Notes under the pieces: model-generated
What the model was told of the DNA's origin: nothing
Database searches by the model: none
Seen by the model: only the letters and a program-made list of their open reading frames with translations
Made by a program: the position numbers and the translations under genes
From: Pseudomonadota bacterium
GTDB taxonomy: Bacteria > Pseudomonadota > Alphaproteobacteria > Sphingomonadales > Sphingomonadaceae
DNA length: 51,356 bases
Assembly: GCA_018240865.1 (NCBI GenBank)
Contig: JAFEEY010000010.1
Coordinates: 4,159-55,514, forward strand
Direction: 5' to 3'
Shown here: positions 27,301-35,982 of the stretch, in pieces
How the letters are laid out: every line of letters begins with the position of its first letter
How positions within the stretch are numbered: the stretch's first letter is position 1

Positions 27301-28641
27301 CTGCTCGAGCCGGGCTGGCGCGCCGATGCGGCGATCCAGGGTCTTGGGCGCACCAACCGCACCAACCAGGCTTCGGCGCCCCTGTTCCGTCCGGTGACCA
27401 CCGATGTTCGCGGCGAGCGGCGGTTCATCTCGACGATCGCCCGGCGCCTCGACAGCCTCGGTGCGCTGACGCGCGGACAGCGCCAGACCGGCGGGCAGAA
27501 CCTGTTCGATCCCGCCGACAATCTCGAAAGCACCTATGCCAAGGAAGCGCTCCCTCGCTGGTTCGGGCTGCTCTTCACGGGCAAGCTCGAGGCGATCGGG
27601 CTGGCAAAGTTCCAGGGGCTGACCGGGCTCAGAATCGAAGGGCCCGACGGCGGCATGGTCGACGACCTGCCGTCAATCCAGCGCTGGCTCAACCGCATCC
27701 TCGCGCTCCCGATCGCCTTGCAGAACGCGATCTTCGACGAGTTCCTGGCGCTCGTCGAGGCGCGCGTCGATGCCGCGCGGCAGGCGGGCACGCTCGATCT
27801 CGGGGTCGAGACCATCGCGGTGGAGAGCTTCGAGATCCTCTCGGACACCCTGCTTCGCACCGATGTCCTGTCGGGCGCGACGACGCACCTGCTCGAACTG
27901 GAGATTGCCCGCGCGCTGAAGCCTCTGACACTGGCGAGGCTCAACGAACACTACGGGATCGACGATCCACAATACCGGCCGCTGCGCAATGGCCGCTCGA
28001 GCCGCGTCGGACTTCTCGTCCCCGCGCGCAGCATGTTGACCGACGAGGGTGCGCGGATCGCGCGGTTCGAGCTGCATCGTCCGCTCAAGCGGGGCTATCT
28101 GACCGCCGATCAACTGGACGAGAGCAGCTGGGAGCCTGTCGACGAGAAGGAATTCCGACGCTTGTGGCAGGCGGAGGTCGACGAGGCGGCATCGAGCCTC
28201 AAGCATGAGCGGCTCCATCTTGCGACCGGCCTGCTGCTGCCGGTCTGGGACAAGCTGCCCGCCGACCATGTGCGGATCAGTCGGATTTGCGCGAGCGATG
28301 GCCGTTCGCTTCTCGGCCGCGAAGTTCCGATCCACTGTCTTTCCGAGCTTTCCCGCACTCTCGGATTGGATCGCGCACCTGCTATCTCCGCCGATGAACT
28401 GGTGGCGGCGGTCTTGGAAACCGGCCGCCCGATCGAGATCGGAGAAAGGGAGCGGCTAACGCTGAAGCGGAGCCTCGTGAACGGCAGGCAGCGACTTGAG
28501 CTGATCGGATGGAGCTATGCCCGCCTCGACTGGTACAAAGGGCAAGGCTGCTTCACCGAGATCATTTGCTATCGGACCCGACTGTTCGTTCCAGTCGAAG
28601 GGGCAATCCGCGTCCTCGATCATCTGCGATCGGTGGGTTGA
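24400..28641 (+). CDS. Strawberry-notch-like helicase fused to an N6-adenine methyltransferase fold
   Basis: A 1413-aa protein. The N-terminal third has a Rossmann methyltransferase fold: SAM motif I VLEPSAGTGMLAHWA (about residue 143) and motif IV NPPF (about 205), typical of DNA adenine methyltransferases. The middle and C-terminal parts are a superfamily 2 helicase of the Strawberry-notch type: Walker A GDGTGAGKGRQ (about 475), DEAH (about 582), YASATGASDINN, and the C-terminal motif GLGRTNRTNQAS. AGGAGG lies before the ATG. Proteins of this layout are common on plasmids, phages and ICEs; they are thought to remodel or protect incoming DNA but are not well characterised. It follows the TOPRIM gene on the same strand. 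Confidence 0.88.
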   Translation: MSLASPAFPFPSLSEPLVLTAARDIAEFIEADQVLSRPGLNAILSRLFGGSDAEGRWSVRDAHAALELAQVLWLRGRPGLTPESPADNAHKAFALIETLLPSQTVRSEEQIEFQQFSTPPRIAWLLARACALRAGDTVLEPSAGTGMLAHWAAKADARLILNEISPLRRDCLACLFPLATVTGHDGELIDELLDPRQVPTAVLVNPPFSHGIERGHDGHTGGRHLRSAWKRLAPGGRLAAVMPEWFDVHRFLGAVREPVTVQLNVAVERGFSRHGTSITTRLLVLDKIEAGADPVVARTSDFGALCELIDAIPARPCAAAAQSSSASLGVTPFRLPNLAARPRPVLPRQAEPTAPSEPCAYEALEAPAPIAEQVGHYLPYRPSRILIPGAAEHPTPLVESVAMGSITAPVPSEVPLLPAGLIGKGLLSAAQAETLIYAASAHGRDLPGRFVPQDRGCSLAPSAEGAVFRMGYFLGDGTGAGKGRQVASVILDRWLRGERRHIWISKNEALLEDARRDWTALGGLPIDIQPLGQWKLGQPVTMGDGILFVTYPTLRSGRSDATRLDQLLEWARDDFDGVIAFDEAHAMANAAGGEGSRGKVKGSEQGVAGVRLQNLLPRARVLYASATGASDINNLAYATRLGLWGPETAFANREAFVSDIRDGGIAAMELVARDLKSLGLYTARALSFAGVEYEILEHQLTPPQIAVYDAYAEAWAIIHANLREALEATRIVDADSGDTLNSGAKSAALSIFEGTKQRFFAQLLLSMKLPSLLPAIETALADGNAVVVQLVSTAEAMLDRRLAELSDEEREALEIDLSPREYVIDYLAKSFPVRLMAVFTDENGNARSEPMVDGESRPVLCRSALAARDRMIEQLCALPPMATALDAIIERFGVDQVAEVTGRSRRLIVGLDGRQKLQARSPRANVAETQAFMDGVKRILVFSDAGGTGRSYHADLAAKNQARRVHFLLEPGWRADAAIQGLGRTNRTNQASAPLFRPVTTDVRGERRFISTIARRLDSLGALTRGQRQTGGQNLFDPADNLESTYAKEALPRWFGLLFTGKLEAIGLAKFQGLTGLRIEGPDGGMVDDLPSIQRWLNRILALPIALQNAIFDEFLALVEARVDAARQAGTLDLGVETIAVESFEILSDTLLRTDVLSGATTHLLELEIARALKPLTLARLNEHYGIDDPQYRPLRNGRSSRVGLLVPARSMLTDEGARIARFELHRPLKRGYLTADQLDESSWEPVDEKEFRRLWQAEVDEAASSLKHERLHLATGLLLPVWDKLPADHVRISRICASDGRSLLGREVPIHCLSELSRTLGLDRAPAISADELVAAVLETGRPIEIGERERLTLKRSLVNGRQRLELIGWSYARLDWYKGQGCFTEIICYRTRLFVPVEGAIRVLDHLRSVG

Positions 28642-28932
28642 AGGTCGGCTCAGCGCCCATAGCCGCCGTCAGTCGCGGTCGCTGCGTTGCCGAGGCCTGC
28701 TGCTCGTTCAATTCTCGGAGCGCTCGTCGGAAGGACGGACATTCGGAATGTTCTGCCGACTCCCATTTGGCAGTAAACCGTCCGCGGCGAAGATCCTCGT
28801 GCGCCGAAAAATCTGTCCTCAGACCTTCAATCCCCTCACGGCGAAGCCTCACACGGCGGGTGACGTTCCATCGAAGCGGGGGTAACTGTGAAGCACGTGA
28901 AGCGATAGAATCCATGGCGTCGGGGGGCTGCT
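28642..28932. other. Intergenic region before the OLD/helicase pair
   Basis: There are 291 bases between the Strawberry-notch stop and the OLD-family start. A minus-strand frame (28562-28915) is open but overlaps the end of the upstream gene, is basic and has no family signature. A short palindrome, ACATTC-G-GAATGT, lies near 28738-28750. The segment may be the relic of an interspersed repeat and probably holds the promoter of the defense pair. Confidence 0.35.
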
Positions 28933-30783
28933 TTGAAGATTTACGCCGTATCGATCGAGAATTTCCGGGGCATCGGCTCTGCGAAGCTGGTGCTGCCCGA
29001 CCATGCTGTCCTCATCGGCGACAACAACACGGGCAAATCATCGGTTCTAGAGGCGATAGACCTTGCGCTCGGGCCGGATAGACTGAGCCGCCGCCCTCCA
29101 GTCGATGAGCATGATTTTTTCGAAGGCAAGTATCTTCCGGTGGCCGCTGCCCCCGCCGAGGAGGGCGCCGTGCCCGATGAGGCTGAAGAGGGGTTCGTCG
29201 GCGAAGCCCCGACGATCACCGTCGAAGTCACCATCATCGGCCTGTCGGAAGAGCAGGAGGCCAGGTTCGGCGGCAATATCGAGTGGCTCAATATCGAAAC
29301 CGGCGATTTCTTCACCGACGCCAACCCGCCGGGTGTTGATGCGGCGAACATCAAGGCGGCGCTACGCGTCACCTTCATCGGCGCCTACGATTCCGATGAG
29401 GACGATTTCGTCGGCAACACCTTCTATTCGCGCAGCCTGACGGAGGAAGACAAGCCCGAGCCGTTCTCCAAGAAGGACAAGCAGCATTGCGGCTTCCTGT
29501 TCCTGCGGTCCCTGCGCACCGGCTCGCGGGCGCTGAGCCTTGAGCATGGCAGCCTTCTCGACATAATCCTGCGGCTGAAGGAAATTCGGCCGCAGATGTG
29601 GGAAGGCACGATCGGAACGCTCGCCGCCTTCGACGTGGCAAGCGACCCGGCGATCGGGATTTCCGGCGTGCTCGACAGCATCGACAAGTCGTTGAAGAAA
29701 TATGTGCCGCGTGAATGGGGTGTGAAGCCGCATCTCAAGGTGTCGAACCTCACGCGTGAGCATCTGCGCAAGGTCGTGACCGCCTTCATCGCGACCGGCG
29801 ATGGCGATCACGCCGCGCCCTTCTTCCGCCAGGGCACCGGCACGATCAACATGTTGGTCCTGGCTATGCTGTCGCAGATCGCCGAGGACAAGCAGAACGT
29901 CATCTTCGCCATGGAAGAGGTCGAAACCGCGATCCCGCCCTATGCCCAGAAGCGGATCGTCCATGAGCTGCGCAAGCTAGCCGCGCAGTCGATCGTGACA
30001 TCGCACTCGCCCTACGTACTTGAGGAATTCAAGCTCGACGAGACCGTGATCCTGTCGCGGGCCAATGACGGCGTGCTCAGCCAGGCGCAGATATCGTTGC
30101 CCGACAGCGTAAAGCACAAGCGCTATCGGCAGGAGTTTCGTACGCGCTTCTGCGAGGGCCTCTTGTCCCGCCGCGTGCTGATCGCCGAGGGTGCGACTGA
30201 GGCCAGCGCCTTTCCGGTGGCCGCGCGCCGCCTATCGGAGCTAAACCCCGCCACCTATGCCTCGCTTGAGGCGCTCGGCATCTGCATCATCGATGCGGGC
30301 ACTGAGTCCCAGATCGCCGACCTCGCCGGGCTGTACAAGGGTCTCGGCAAGCGGACGCTCGGGCTTTGCGACAAGCAGACCGATCCGGCGAAGGCCGCGA
30401 TCGAAGCCCAAGTCGAGCGGCTGTTCATGCACGAGGAAAAGGGGATTGAAGATCTCATCCTCAAGAATACGACCCAGGATGCGCTTGAGCGGTTCTCCGA
30501 CGCGCTCGACTGGCCGCCGCATATCCTTGCGAAATATCCCGACCCCAAGGCCAGTGTGATCGCGGCGCTGAAAGAGTACTTCGGCTGGGCAAAGGGCAAT
30601 TGGGGCATCGCAGATTTCCTCGGCCAGTGCTCCGAGGTCGAAATCCCGTCTTGGATCCGCGATGCCTGCATAACGCTGAAGGCGATCTGTGATCCGCCGA
30701 CCGCGCCGCCGGTTCCACCTGTGCCGCCAGTTGCCCCGGCCGGGAACGGCGGGCAAGCCGCCGCCCTCGCGCCGGGCGCTTAG
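28933..30783 (+). CDS. Class 2 OLD-family ATPase/TOPRIM nuclease, GajA-like
   Basis: A 616-aa protein of the OLD family. It has an ABC-type ATPase with Walker A GDNNTGKSS (residues 29-37), Walker B ending E328/E329 (FAMEEVE), and H-loop SHSPYV (H358), then a C-terminal TOPRIM nuclease with E419 and E423 (IAEGATEAS), D480/D484 (LCDKQTD) and E501-D507 (EEKGIEDL). It ends in a Pro-rich tail. OLD genes with a UvrD-like helicase directly after them are class 2 OLD, the type that includes GajA of the Gabija anti-phage system (578 aa in Bacillus cereus). Here the helicase starts 8 bp downstream. The start is TTG at the family N-terminus KIYAVSIENFRGI; a G-rich stretch precedes it. Expected role: nucleotide-regulated DNA nicking against phage DNA. 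Confidence 0.85.
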   Translation: MKIYAVSIENFRGIGSAKLVLPDHAVLIGDNNTGKSSVLEAIDLALGPDRLSRRPPVDEHDFFEGKYLPVAAAPAEEGAVPDEAEEGFVGEAPTITVEVTIIGLSEEQEARFGGNIEWLNIETGDFFTDANPPGVDAANIKAALRVTFIGAYDSDEDDFVGNTFYSRSLTEEDKPEPFSKKDKQHCGFLFLRSLRTGSRALSLEHGSLLDIILRLKEIRPQMWEGTIGTLAAFDVASDPAIGISGVLDSIDKSLKKYVPREWGVKPHLKVSNLTREHLRKVVTAFIATGDGDHAAPFFRQGTGTINMLVLAMLSQIAEDKQNVIFAMEEVETAIPPYAQKRIVHELRKLAAQSIVTSHSPYVLEEFKLDETVILSRANDGVLSQAQISLPDSVKHKRYRQEFRTRFCEGLLSRRVLIAEGATEASAFPVAARRLSELNPATYASLEALGICIIDAGTESQIADLAGLYKGLGKRTLGLCDKQTDPAKAAIEAQVERLFMHEEKGIEDLILKNTTQDALERFSDALDWPPHILAKYPDPKASVIAALKEYFGWAKGNWGIADFLGQCSEVEIPSWIRDACITLKAICDPPTAPPVPPVPPVAPAGNGGQAAALAPGA

Positions 30784-30791
30784 AGAGTGCG

Positions 30792-32615
30792 ATGGTCGAT
30801 CTGACGCCCGCTCAAAAGGGTGTTCTGACTGCCGAAGGGCACCAGCTCGTCGTGGGCGGCCCTGGCTCGGGCAAGACCACCGTGTCGATCCTGAAGGCGG
30901 CGAAGATCGCGCGCGAGAAGCTGAGGCCGGGGCAGCGCATACTTTTTCTCAGCTTCGCGCGCGCGACCGTCTCGCGCGTGTTCGAGGCGATCGATGAAGA
31001 ACAATCTGTCACGAGGGAGGAAAAGAAGCGGATCGAAGTCGACACCTATCACTCCTTCTTTTGGCGCATCCTCAAGGCGCACGGCTATTTGGTCGGGTTT
31101 CCGCGGCGGATGACGATCCTGACGCCGCCGAACGAGGCGATCGCGCTGTCGGCGATCCGCAGCGGCTTCAAGGCGCCTTCCAAGTTGTCGGACGAAGAGA
31201 AAGCGCAGAAGGCCGCTCTCGAAGTGGCCGAGCGTATGCGGTTGGCAACCGAGGAGGGTAAGGTTTGTTTTGACCTGTTCGCGGAGCGGGTGGCCATCCT
31301 GCTGCATGGCTCGGTCAAGGTCCGGGAGCTTGTGTCGACCATGTACCCGTTCATCATCCTGGACGAGTTCCAGGACACGAGCGCGGAGCAATGGCGCGCG
31401 GTCGAGGCGATTGGGAATAGCAGCACGCTGATCGCGCTGGCCGATCCTGAACAGCGGATCTTCGACTTTATCGGCGCCGATCCCGAGCGGCTGAACCACT
31501 TCAAAGAGGCGTTCAAGCCGTCCGAGCACGACCTGGCCGGGGATAATCACCGGAGCAAGGGCACCGATATCGCGATCTTCGGCAATCACCTCCTCACGGG
31601 CAAATTTCGCGACGAACCCTATCAGGGCATCGAATATGAAGGGTTCGCGTCGAACCCTAACCAAGCCTATGCGTCGCTCGTCGCGCAGGTTCTTCAGGCG
31701 CGGCAACGGCTGCTCGCGCTGGGCCGCCGAGACTGGTCGCTCGCGATCCTGGTTCCGACCAAACGCATGACACGTCTCGTGTCGGACAATCTGCGCGCGC
31801 CCTTCGGCAACGTGCCGCCGATCACACATACGGCGGCGGTGGATATGGAAGGCCCGATCCTTGCCGCAGAGGTGATCGCCTTCCTCCTGCAACAGGGCAG
31901 TCATACCGGTTGCTTTGATGAATTTGTCGACGTCCTCTCCAGCTTCTTCGATGGACGAGGCGGGGCGGCGCCGACGAAGGGCCATCTGGCCGACGCCGCG
32001 CGTCTGAGATCAGCGCTGCAAAAGTGGAATGGGTGCCTCGCCAAGGGCAAGGCGCCCCCCGGGAACAGCGTCCTTCAGGCGACGTTCGCGGTCCACCAGG
32101 CCGCGACCGCCGCTGCCCTGACCGGACAGCCCGATGCCGACTGGACCGCGGTTCGAGCCGTCCTTGAAGCCGGAGCTTGCACGCGGCTCGCCGAGGTCGC
32201 GCAGGAAGTCCGAAATATCCGCCTGCTCGAACGCGGCACGCAACTGCGTCAGAGCCTTTCACAGGATTGGCGCGACAACGGCGGCTACAAGAACGCGCTC
32301 GCCATTACGCGGCAGGCGTTCGTCCAGGAGCATTTCGCGACGGCGCACAGGCCCGAGTCCGGCGTCGTCGTGATGAACATGCACAAGGCCAAGGGGAAAC
32401 AGTTCGATGAGGTGATCATCTTCGAAGGTTGGCCGAAGCGTGTGAAGGGGGAGATCGTGGGCAACCCCGACCGTATCGTGGGCGGCAATGTGAATTCAGG
32501 GGTGATGACACAGGCGCGCCAGAATCTTCGCGTCAGCGTGACCCGCGCGAAGATGCGCACGACGATCATGTCGCCCAATGACGACGTCTGCGTCCTGCTA
32601 ATCCCCGTCAAATAA
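30792..32615 (+). CDS. UvrD/PcrA-like superfamily 1 helicase, GajB-like
   Basis: A 607-aa helicase: Q-motif region LTPAQKGVL, Walker A GGPGSGKTT (22-30), motif II ILDEFQDT (D191, E192), motif III-like LIALADPEQRIFDF, motif V MHKAKGKQFDEVIIF and motif VI RVSVTRAK. It begins 8 bp after the OLD gene, and the two certainly form one operon. It is longer than Bacillus GajB (494 aa). In Gabija the helicase forms a complex with the GajA tetramer and senses DNA ends or nucleotide depletion. The pair sits between element-backbone genes, so it travels as cargo. Confidence 0.86.
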   Translation: MVDLTPAQKGVLTAEGHQLVVGGPGSGKTTVSILKAAKIAREKLRPGQRILFLSFARATVSRVFEAIDEEQSVTREEKKRIEVDTYHSFFWRILKAHGYLVGFPRRMTILTPPNEAIALSAIRSGFKAPSKLSDEEKAQKAALEVAERMRLATEEGKVCFDLFAERVAILLHGSVKVRELVSTMYPFIILDEFQDTSAEQWRAVEAIGNSSTLIALADPEQRIFDFIGADPERLNHFKEAFKPSEHDLAGDNHRSKGTDIAIFGNHLLTGKFRDEPYQGIEYEGFASNPNQAYASLVAQVLQARQRLLALGRRDWSLAILVPTKRMTRLVSDNLRAPFGNVPPITHTAAVDMEGPILAAEVIAFLLQQGSHTGCFDEFVDVLSSFFDGRGGAAPTKGHLADAARLRSALQKWNGCLAKGKAPPGNSVLQATFAVHQAATAAALTGQPDADWTAVRAVLEAGACTRLAEVAQEVRNIRLLERGTQLRQSLSQDWRDNGGYKNALAITRQAFVQEHFATAHRPESGVVVMNMHKAKGKQFDEVIIFEGWPKRVKGEIVGNPDRIVGGNVNSGVMTQARQNLRVSVTRAKMRTTIMSPNDDVCVLLIPVK

Positions 32616-32835
32616 AGCTGAGTGGGGGGCGCTGATGATCTGCGCTCAGCACCACCAGCCAGATCAGCCGCAAATTTCTACCAGTGACGATGACGCCGCC
32701 GGCGCCAAGGGTGGCGGCCCAACTTTTGATGTCAGCTTAAGGCCCCCTGTCTGTCCAAAGCAGACTGTCCGCCTCCGGCCACAACAGGCAGAATTGAGAG
32801 AGGAGAGAGGGCGGTCCCCTGAGTGAGCCATTTGG

Positions 32836-32852
32836 GCGTCGACGGTCGACGC
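32836..32852. promoter_or_regulatory. 17-bp palindrome upstream of parB-like gene
   Basis: GCGTCGAC-G-GTCGACGC, perfect 8-bp arms, 28 bp before the ParB-like start. It could be an autoregulatory operator or a partition site. It is unlike the chromosomal parS consensus. The surrounding 264-bp gap (32616-32879) shows no gene. Confidence 0.45.
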
Positions 32853-32879
32853 GCCGGGCTCGCAGTCAGGAGACAGTCC

Positions 32880-34880
32880 ATGATCAAGACGATCCCGCTG
32901 AACAAGCTCGTTCAGTCGCTCCGCAACGTGCGCCGTCATGCCGATGCTGCAGCGGACGCCGAACTAAAGGCTAGCATTGCCGCCCACGGCTTGCTGCAGA
33001 ACCTGATCGTGCGGCCAGCCGCGAAGGGCAGGTTCGAGGTCGAGGCTGGCGAGCGACGCCGCCGGGTGATGCTGGCCCTTGTCGACGACAAGATCCTGCC
33101 GCGCGGGCATGAAGTCACCTGCCTGGTCCTCGAGAATGACGACAGTGCCGTCGAAACGAGCCTCGCAGAAAATTTCCACCGCTTGGCCATGAACCCGGCC
33201 GACGAGGCGCAGGCTTTCGCTTCGCTCGTCGAGAGCGGCGCGTCCACCGAGGACGTCGCTCGCCGCTTCGGGCTCACCGTGCGCTTCGTCGAGGGCCGCC
33301 TGCGCCTCGCCCAGCTGGCGCCTGTCGTCTTCGAAGCGCTCGCGGCCGGCGAGATCACGCTCGAGATCGCAAAGGCGTTCGGTGCCACGTCCGACCAGGA
33401 GATCCAGGCGCGCGTCTTCGAGCAGGCAACTTCGGGCTACTACGCGCCGAGTCCCGACAGCATTCGCCGGATGGTGCTCTCGGGCACCGTCCGGGGCAGC
33501 GATCCGCGCGCCCGGCTCGTCGGCCGCGATGCCTATGTTGCGGCCGGCGGCCGCATCGAACGCGAGCTGTTCGACGATGACGACAGCGAGTCCTGGGTCG
33601 ATGTGGCGCTTCTCGAAAGTCTCGCCCAGGCACGGATGGAAGAGCAGGCCAAGGCGATTGCCGCGGAGCAGGGCCTCGCCTGGGTTCGGCCAACGCTCGA
33701 CTCCTACGCGAGCCACGACCTCGTCGACGGACTGGTCCGGCTTCCCGCGGAACCGGCGCCGCTGACCGAGGCCGAACTTGCCCGCCTCGAGGCGCTTGAC
33801 GCCTCCTGGGACGAGCACGCGGCGATCGTCGAGGACGAGGACAGCGCCGAGGAAGCCGTGGCCACGGCCGAAGCCGCGATCGAAGCGATCGAGCGTGAAT
33901 GCCAGGAGCTTCGCAACCGCCCGCCCGTGCTCGCGCCCGAGCTCAAGGCCGAGGCCGGCATGATCCTCACGCTCTCGCGCGACGGCACGCCGGTGCTCCA
34001 GCCGGTCTTCTATGGCGAACGCCATGTCGTCGCCGGAGCCGAGGATGAGGGCATCGAGATCGTTCCGGCTGACGCAGGAGAAGGCAGGCGCCGTTCGGCT
34101 CTGTCAAAGCGGCTCGTCGACGAGCTCGCCATGCAGCGCCGCGACATCCTGTCGCTGCACATCGCGTCCGACCCCGGCCTGGCGCTCGACCTGCTGGTCT
34201 TCTCGCTCGCCGACGCCGACACGCACGACTGGCGTTCGCGGGCGTCAACCACCTTGCGCGGCGGGGTGCCGGCCGGGCCCATCGTCGGCTTCGAGGCCAA
34301 GGATGCCCCGGCGAGCGCGGCCCTGGCCGAACTCAAGGCCGGTCTCGACGAGAGCTGGCGGGCCGGCGAGGACGTGCCGGCGCGGTTCGACCATTTCCGG
34401 GCCCTGTCGGACGAATCCCGCGCCGCCTGGCTTGGCTTCGTCGTTGCGCGCACGCTTGAGGCCAGCCTCAACATGGCTGGCGAGCGGCGGATCGCATTCC
34501 AGGACCATCTCGGCTGCCTCATCGGCATCGACACGGCCCAATGGTGGCGTCCGACCGCGGCCAACTACTTCGACCGGGTGTCGAAGCAGGTGATCCTCGA
34601 CGCGCTCGCCGACGTCGGCGGCAAGGAGCTTTCCTCCCGCTTCGCGTCGGTCAAGAAAACCGACCTCGCGATGAGCGCCGAGCGCGTTTTCGCCGGAACC
34701 TACATCACCGAGGTCGAAGTCCGCGAGCGCGCGCTTGCTTGGGTGCCGGAGGTCATGCGCTTCGCGAGCCCTCTGCCGGACGAGTCCGAGCAGGAAACCT
34801 CGCCCGGCGACGAAGCCGATGGTGCCTCCGCCAACGGTTCGGGCCACGGGCAGGAGGACCCGCGCGAGCTGGCTGCCTGA
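32880..34880 (+). CDS. parB: Large ParB/RepB/Spo0J-domain protein
   Basis: A 666-aa protein whose first 230 residues form a ParB N-terminal/HTH core: PLNKLVQSLRNVRRH, the ParB nuclease/CTPase-like motifs LLQNLIVRP and GERRRRVMLAL, TSLAENFHR, and a helix-turn-helix around STEDVARRFGLTVRFVEGRL. Normal ParB is about 300 aa; the remaining 400 residues are acidic, partly coiled, with no recognised domain. AGGAG lies 7 nt before the ATG. No ParA is adjacent. Such large ParB-like proteins are frequent on sphingomonad and rhizobial plasmids and ICEs; they may control gene expression or maintain the element rather than segregate it. Confidence 0.85.
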   Translation: MIKTIPLNKLVQSLRNVRRHADAAADAELKASIAAHGLLQNLIVRPAAKGRFEVEAGERRRRVMLALVDDKILPRGHEVTCLVLENDDSAVETSLAENFHRLAMNPADEAQAFASLVESGASTEDVARRFGLTVRFVEGRLRLAQLAPVVFEALAAGEITLEIAKAFGATSDQEIQARVFEQATSGYYAPSPDSIRRMVLSGTVRGSDPRARLVGRDAYVAAGGRIERELFDDDDSESWVDVALLESLAQARMEEQAKAIAAEQGLAWVRPTLDSYASHDLVDGLVRLPAEPAPLTEAELARLEALDASWDEHAAIVEDEDSAEEAVATAEAAIEAIERECQELRNRPPVLAPELKAEAGMILTLSRDGTPVLQPVFYGERHVVAGAEDEGIEIVPADAGEGRRRSALSKRLVDELAMQRRDILSLHIASDPGLALDLLVFSLADADTHDWRSRASTTLRGGVPAGPIVGFEAKDAPASAALAELKAGLDESWRAGEDVPARFDHFRALSDESRAAWLGFVVARTLEASLNMAGERRIAFQDHLGCLIGIDTAQWWRPTAANYFDRVSKQVILDALADVGGKELSSRFASVKKTDLAMSAERVFAGTYITEVEVRERALAWVPEVMRFASPLPDESEQETSPGDEADGASANGSGHGQEDPRELAA

Positions 34881-34913
34881 CCTCCTCCTGACAGGCACGC
34901 CGCTCGTTCCGGT

Positions 34914-34949
34914 GAAGCGGTCCCCTGCCTCCGGGCAGGGGGCCGCTTC
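34914..34949 (+). terminator. 16-bp stem-loop after parB-like gene
   Basis: 34914-34929 pairs with 34934-34949 around a TCCG tetraloop, 33 bp past the stop. It is very stable, but only a mixed C/T tail (CTTCCT) follows, so it may be a weak terminator or a processing hairpin rather than a full terminator. Confidence 0.5.
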
Positions 34950-35033
34950 CTTCCTGGGCAGAGAGCAGAGCGGGCTTTGCGGCTTGCGGCCTCGAGTGGC
35001 GATCACGCCCTCGGGCCGGATCAGGAGATCATC

Positions 35034-35972
35034 ATGGCCTTTCGCAAGACCGAGCGGGGCGGGCAGTCGCCCGCTGCCCGCATCACTCAGGAAATCGTTG
35101 CGCGGCTCGAAGCCGGCACCAGACCGTGGATCAAGCCCTGGCGCGGCGTAGCCGTCTCGCGTCCATTGCGCGCCTGCGGCACGCCTTATCGCGGCATGAA
35201 CGTGTTCTGGCTGTGGATGGTAGCCGACATGTGCGGCTACACCTCGCCGTTCTGGATGACCTACAACCAGGCGCAGAAGCTCGGGGGCCAGGTGCGCAAG
35301 GGCGAGAAGTCCACTATCGCCATCTTCTACAAGAGCTACACCAAGGAAGTTGAAGCGGGCGAGCCCGGCGAAACCGCCGAGGAATCCCGGCGCGTCCTCA
35401 AGGCCTATCCCGTGTTCAACGCCGACCAGGTCGACGGCCTTCCTGAACGGTTCCATCCCGCCGCCGCGCTGGAGCTGGTCGAGCCTGCCGGGAGGGAGCA
35501 GGAGCTTGACGCTTTCTTCGCCCGCATTCCGGCCGTGCTTCGCCACCAGGGCGACGAAGCCTATTACGAGCCGATCGCGGACCGCATCACCATGCCGCCC
35601 GCGCAGCTCTTTGGCGGCTTCGACCACTATTATGCGACGCTCGCGCACGAGCTGTCGCACTGGACCGGCCATGCCAGCCGCCTCGACCGCGATCTCAAGA
35701 ACCGGTTCGGCACCGCGGCCTACGCCGCCGAAGAGCTGGTCGCCGAGCTCTCGAGCGCGATGCTCGGCGCCGAGCTGGGCCTGCCGGTCGCCCATCTCGA
35801 CAACCACGCAAGCTACATCGACCACTGGCTCAAGCTGCTGCGCGATGACGACCGCGCCATCCTGACCGCGGCCGCCAAGGCGGAGGAAGCTTCCTCGTTG
35901 CTGCTGAAGCTCGGTGGACGTGAGCTTGCCGCCGCGATCGACGATGCAAGCGCTGCCGCGATGGCGGCCTGA
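35034..35972 (+). CDS. ardC: ArdC family antirestriction protein
   Basis: A 312-aa ArdC-type protein: an N-terminal ssDNA-binding domain (ITQEIVARLEAGTRPWIKPW, then the YRGMNVFWLW segment) and a C-terminal zincin-like metallopeptidase domain with H205, E206 and H209 in HELSHW; the Glu in AEELVAELSS is the likely third ligand. ArdC proteins bind ssDNA and protect incoming plasmid DNA from restriction. AGGAG with 7-nt spacing sets the start. The next gene follows 10 bp later. Its position fits early expression after transfer. Confidence 0.92.
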   Translation: MAFRKTERGGQSPAARITQEIVARLEAGTRPWIKPWRGVAVSRPLRACGTPYRGMNVFWLWMVADMCGYTSPFWMTYNQAQKLGGQVRKGEKSTIAIFYKSYTKEVEAGEPGETAEESRRVLKAYPVFNADQVDGLPERFHPAAALELVEPAGREQELDAFFARIPAVLRHQGDEAYYEPIADRITMPPAQLFGGFDHYYATLAHELSHWTGHASRLDRDLKNRFGTAAYAAEELVAELSSAMLGAELGLPVAHLDNHASYIDHWLKLLRDDDRAILTAAAKAEEASSLLLKLGGRELAAAIDDASAAAMAA

Positions 35973-35982
35973 GGAGGGTGTT

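Noticed and set aside
28562..28915. 117-aa minus-strand gene upstream of the OLD gene
   Set aside because: Overlaps the end of the upstream gene, no ribosome site or recognised domain; treated as a possible repeat relic only.
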